From JANLQX01 sp031406385 (lineage in GTDB: Bacteria; Actinomycetota; Acidimicrobiia; Acidimicrobiales; JANYDT01): a stretch of 14,711 nt of DNA. The stretch lies in assembly GCA_031406385.1 (NCBI GenBank), contig JANOHI010000287.1:1-14711 (forward strand). The letters run 5' to 3'. Positions 13,768-14,711 of this stretch are shown here, one piece after another (positions within the stretch are counted from its first letter, which is position 1; each line of letters opens with the position of its first letter). The notes under the pieces are model-generated. The model saw only the letters and a list, made by a program, of their open reading frames with translations. It made no database searches and was not told the DNA's origin. The position numbers and the translations under genes were made by a program.

Positions 13768-14255
13768 CACTTCTCGGCCATGTCCTCGTTCTGGATCCGC
13801 TCTTGCAGGAGCACGATCCCTTCGAGAAGCGCTTCGGGCCGCGGCGGACAGCCGGGCACGTAGACGTCGACGGGAATGATCTGGTCGACACCTTTGGTGA
13901 CGGAGTAGCTGTCCCAATAGGGTCCGCCGCAGTTGGCACACGAGCCCATCGAGATCACATATTTCGGTTCCGGCATCTGGTCGTAGAGCCGCTTGATGGC
14001 CGGGGCCATCTTGTCGGTGACGGTGCCGGAGATGCACACGAGATCGGCCTGACGGGGCGAGGCCGGGAACGGAATCACACCGAGGCGCATCACGTCGTAG
14101 CGGGGTGACCCGAACGCAGCGCCCATCTCGATGGCGCAGCAGGCGAGACCCCATTGGTAGCACCACAGTGAGTACTTGCGGCTGTAGTTCAGCAGCGCAG
14201 TGAGCGGCTTGACCGGACCCTTCGACTTGAAGAAGCCGTTTTCGACTAGACCCAC
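13677..14255 (-). CDS. nuoB: NADH-quinone oxidoreductase subunit B (NuoB)
   Basis: Peripheral-arm subunit of complex I holding the N2 4Fe-4S cluster that reduces quinone. All cluster ligands are present: Cys39-Cys40 in GLACCAIEM, Cys106 in SMGSCANCGG and Cys136 in VPGCPPRPEALLEG. ASPRQADLVCISGTV and KMAPAIKRLYDQMPEPKYVIS are also canonical. I chose GTG 14255 (192 residues, MGLVENGFF): AAGGGAG lies 7 bases upstream, and this start overlaps the ancestral nuoA stop by 10 bases. The GTG at 14276 is open too but lacks a Shine-Dalgarno. The C terminus is extended by a duplicated 18-residue block (54-bp repeat). Upstream is only a nuoA fragment, and downstream there is no nuoC but a terminator and a CHAP gene. 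Whether it works within a complete complex I encoded elsewhere cannot be told. Confidence 0.94.
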   Translation of the reverse strand: MGLVENGFFKSKGPVKPLTALLNYSRKYSLWCYQWGLACCAIEMGAAFGSPRYDVMRLGVIPFPASPRQADLVCISGTVTDKMAPAIKRLYDQMPEPKYVISMGSCANCGGPYWDSYSVTKGVDQIIPVDVYVPGCPPRPEALLEGIVLLQERIQNEDMAEKWRAEPIYMSETRQPRPEAERAEPIYMSETR

Positions 14256-14308
14256 CGAAGAACTCCCTTGCGCCACGCTCTGCTGACGGTTGCCGGACTC
14301 AGACCCAC
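14246..14308 (-). other. Mini-ORF 2 (20 codons) created by the 53-bp duplication
   Basis: GTG at 14308, AAGGGAG 7 bases ahead of it, 20 codons (MGLSPATVSRAWRKGVLRWV), and a TAG whose last bases overlap the nuoB start in GTGGGTCTAG. The second half, AWRKGVLRWV, is the NuoA C-terminal end read from the duplicated DNA. It is probably a translational relay rather than a functional peptide. Confidence 0.5.
14263..14269 (-). promoter_or_regulatory. Ribosome binding site of nuoB
   Basis: The minus strand reads AAGGGAG, 7 bases, then the GTG at 14255. It decides the nuoB start against the longer GTG at 14276. The same site recurs 53 and 106 bases upstream in the repeat copies. Confidence 0.75.
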
Positions 14309-14361
14309 CGAAGAACTCCCTTACGCCACGCTCTGCTGACGGATGCCGGACTCAGACCCAC
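14299..14361 (-). other. Mini-ORF 1 (20 codons) created by the 53-bp duplication
   Basis: GTG at 14361 overlaps the nuoA stop in GTGGGTCTGA and has AAGGGAG 7 bases ahead. It reads MGLSPASVSRAWRKGVLRWV and ends in TGA at 14299-14301, which again overlaps the next GTG by 10 bases. It differs from mini-ORF 2 by one residue (Ser/Thr at 7). Confidence 0.5.
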
Positions 14362-14456
14362 CGAAGAACTCCCTTACGCCACGCATAGATAAGACCAAGC
14401 AACAAGATGAACACGAAGATGCCCTGACCGAGATACTTAACCAAATCGTGAAAGTG
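14352..14456 (-). pseudogene. nuoA: NuoA C-terminal fragment (5' part missing)
   Basis: The minus strand is open for 34 codons after an in-frame TGA (14457-14459) and ends at TGA 14352. The translation has one hydrophobic helix, QGIFVFILLLGLIYAW, then RKGVLRWV, which matches the last transmembrane helix and the xYAWRKGxLxW end of NuoA (complex I subunit A, normally about 120 residues with three helices). The conserved ECG motif and the first two helices are absent, and the other two minus frames upstream do not supply them. A TTG at 14444 could start a 30-residue peptide. The helix part lies in DNA of about 42% GC, while the last 10 codons lie in the 53-bp repeat. It may be a truncated gene, a rearrangement junction, or a chimeric assembly join. 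Confidence 0.62.
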
Positions 14457-14711
14457 TCATCCACCGAGGAGTTTCGCCAAGCTCTCAAGTCATAGACGTT
14501 ACTAAGTAATTATGCACTCCTTCTTTTTGAGCGATTTAGGGAAGGTCTGATTAATTCAAAATTTCAGACAGTGATCAGTCAGATTCCCTGTATTTTGTGC
14601 GCTGGTTAATCGAGTTCGTGAATTATTCAGACCTTCCTTAGGTCAATAAAAGTTGATTCTGGCCCCTACGATTTCCGGTCGTGATCCTGAGGGAATTCGC
14701 AAGGATACCTG
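14457..14711. other. AT-richer segment without a gene
   Basis: I count about 43% GC for 14461-14711 against visibly much higher GC elsewhere. No frame gives a protein I recognise. It contains the MITE-like element 14539-14638; the remaining 73 bases to the window end show no gene. Foreign or mobile DNA is the simplest reading. Confidence 0.6.
14539..14638. mobile_element. MITE-like 100-bp element with terminal inverted repeats
   Basis: The left end GGAAGGTCTGATTAATTC (14540-14557) and the reverse complement of 14620-14637 (GGAAGGTCTGAATAATTC) agree at 17 of 18 bases, pointing inward around 62 bases without coding capacity. TTAGG stands on both sides (14536-14540 and 14638-14642) and may be a short target duplication. 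The family of the parent transposon is not recognised. Confidence 0.6.

Larger units (their letters stand above)
14248..14384. repeat. 53-bp tandem repeat over the nuoA/nuoB junction
   Basis: Copies begin at 14248, 14301 and 14354, 53 bases apart; the third is cut at 14384. Copies 1 and 2 differ at two positions only (G/A at the 23rd base and T/A at the 43rd). The unit carries the last codons of nuoA, the Shine-Dalgarno AAGGGAG and the nuoB GTG start. Since 53 is not a multiple of 3, each copy moves the frame and yields a fresh start/stop overlap instead of a longer protein. Confidence 0.93.

Noticed and set aside
13499..13879. Plus-strand open frame with repeated FPTCRSARRALPLVAA blocks
   Set aside because: The repeated peptide is the antisense reading of the 54-bp nuoB repeat, not an independent repeat protein.
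14255..14276. Longer nuoB starting at GTG 14276
   Set aside because: It lacks a Shine-Dalgarno; in the other two repeat copies the equivalent GTG is followed after one codon by TAA, whereas GTG 14255 has AAGGGAG at 7 bases and the classic overlap with nuoA.
13619..14384. Possible CRISPR array at the two repeat clusters
   Set aside because: Copies are directly abutting without unique spacers and contain coding sequence of nuoA/nuoB; they are plain tandem duplications.
14391..14495. Plus-strand frame ending STEEFRQALKS before a TAG
   Set aside because: It is antisense to the NuoA fragment, which matches a known family; it has no start or family match of its own.

Overview
The window reads as the chromosome of a high-GC actinomycete, most likely of the Acidimicrobiia type. 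The reasons are the GC-rich codon use, an F420-type luciferase-like oxidoreductase, a Mycobacterium-type VapBC pair, a LuxR/NarL two-component pair, and several gene starts that look leaderless. This lineage call is an inference from gene content, not from a marker gene.

Layout. Bases 2-1651 (+) hold the end of a NarL/LuxR response regulator and a complete DUF-type (HisKA_3-like) sensor kinase. From 6353 back to 1609 (-) runs a tight operon hutU - peptide-deformylase-like gene - hutF - hutI, with gaps of 6, 7 and 10 bases. Between 6433 and 8624 lie a vapBC toxin-antitoxin pair with a palindromic operator, a membrane fatty acid desaturase (-) and a DinB-fold protein (-). hutH (8680-10236, +) completes the histidine pathway, followed by an F420-type LLM oxidoreductase and an MFS transporter (+). 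A CHAP-domain protein (-), nuoB (-) and a fragment of nuoA (-) follow. The last ~325 bases drop to about 43% GC and hold a 100-base MITE-like element.

How the genes work together. HutH makes urocanate from histidine, HutU makes imidazolonepropionate, HutI makes N-formimino-glutamate, and HutF deiminates it to N-formyl-glutamate. The usual last enzyme, HutG, is not in the window. The slot in the operon between hutU and hutF is filled by a peptide-deformylase family protein with an intact catalytic set, so it is a good candidate for releasing formate and glutamate. That is the main functional hypothesis here.

The second unusual region is 13619-14384. Both ends of nuoB carry independent tandem duplications (54 and 53 bases). 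The 53-base one copies the nuoA-stop/nuoB-start junction with its Shine-Dalgarno sequence. It thereby creates two 20-codon mini-ORFs chained by identical 10-base stop/start overlaps. The other duplication adds 18 residues to the NuoB tail by loss of a stop codon. nuoA itself is cut off upstream, at or near the drop in GC.
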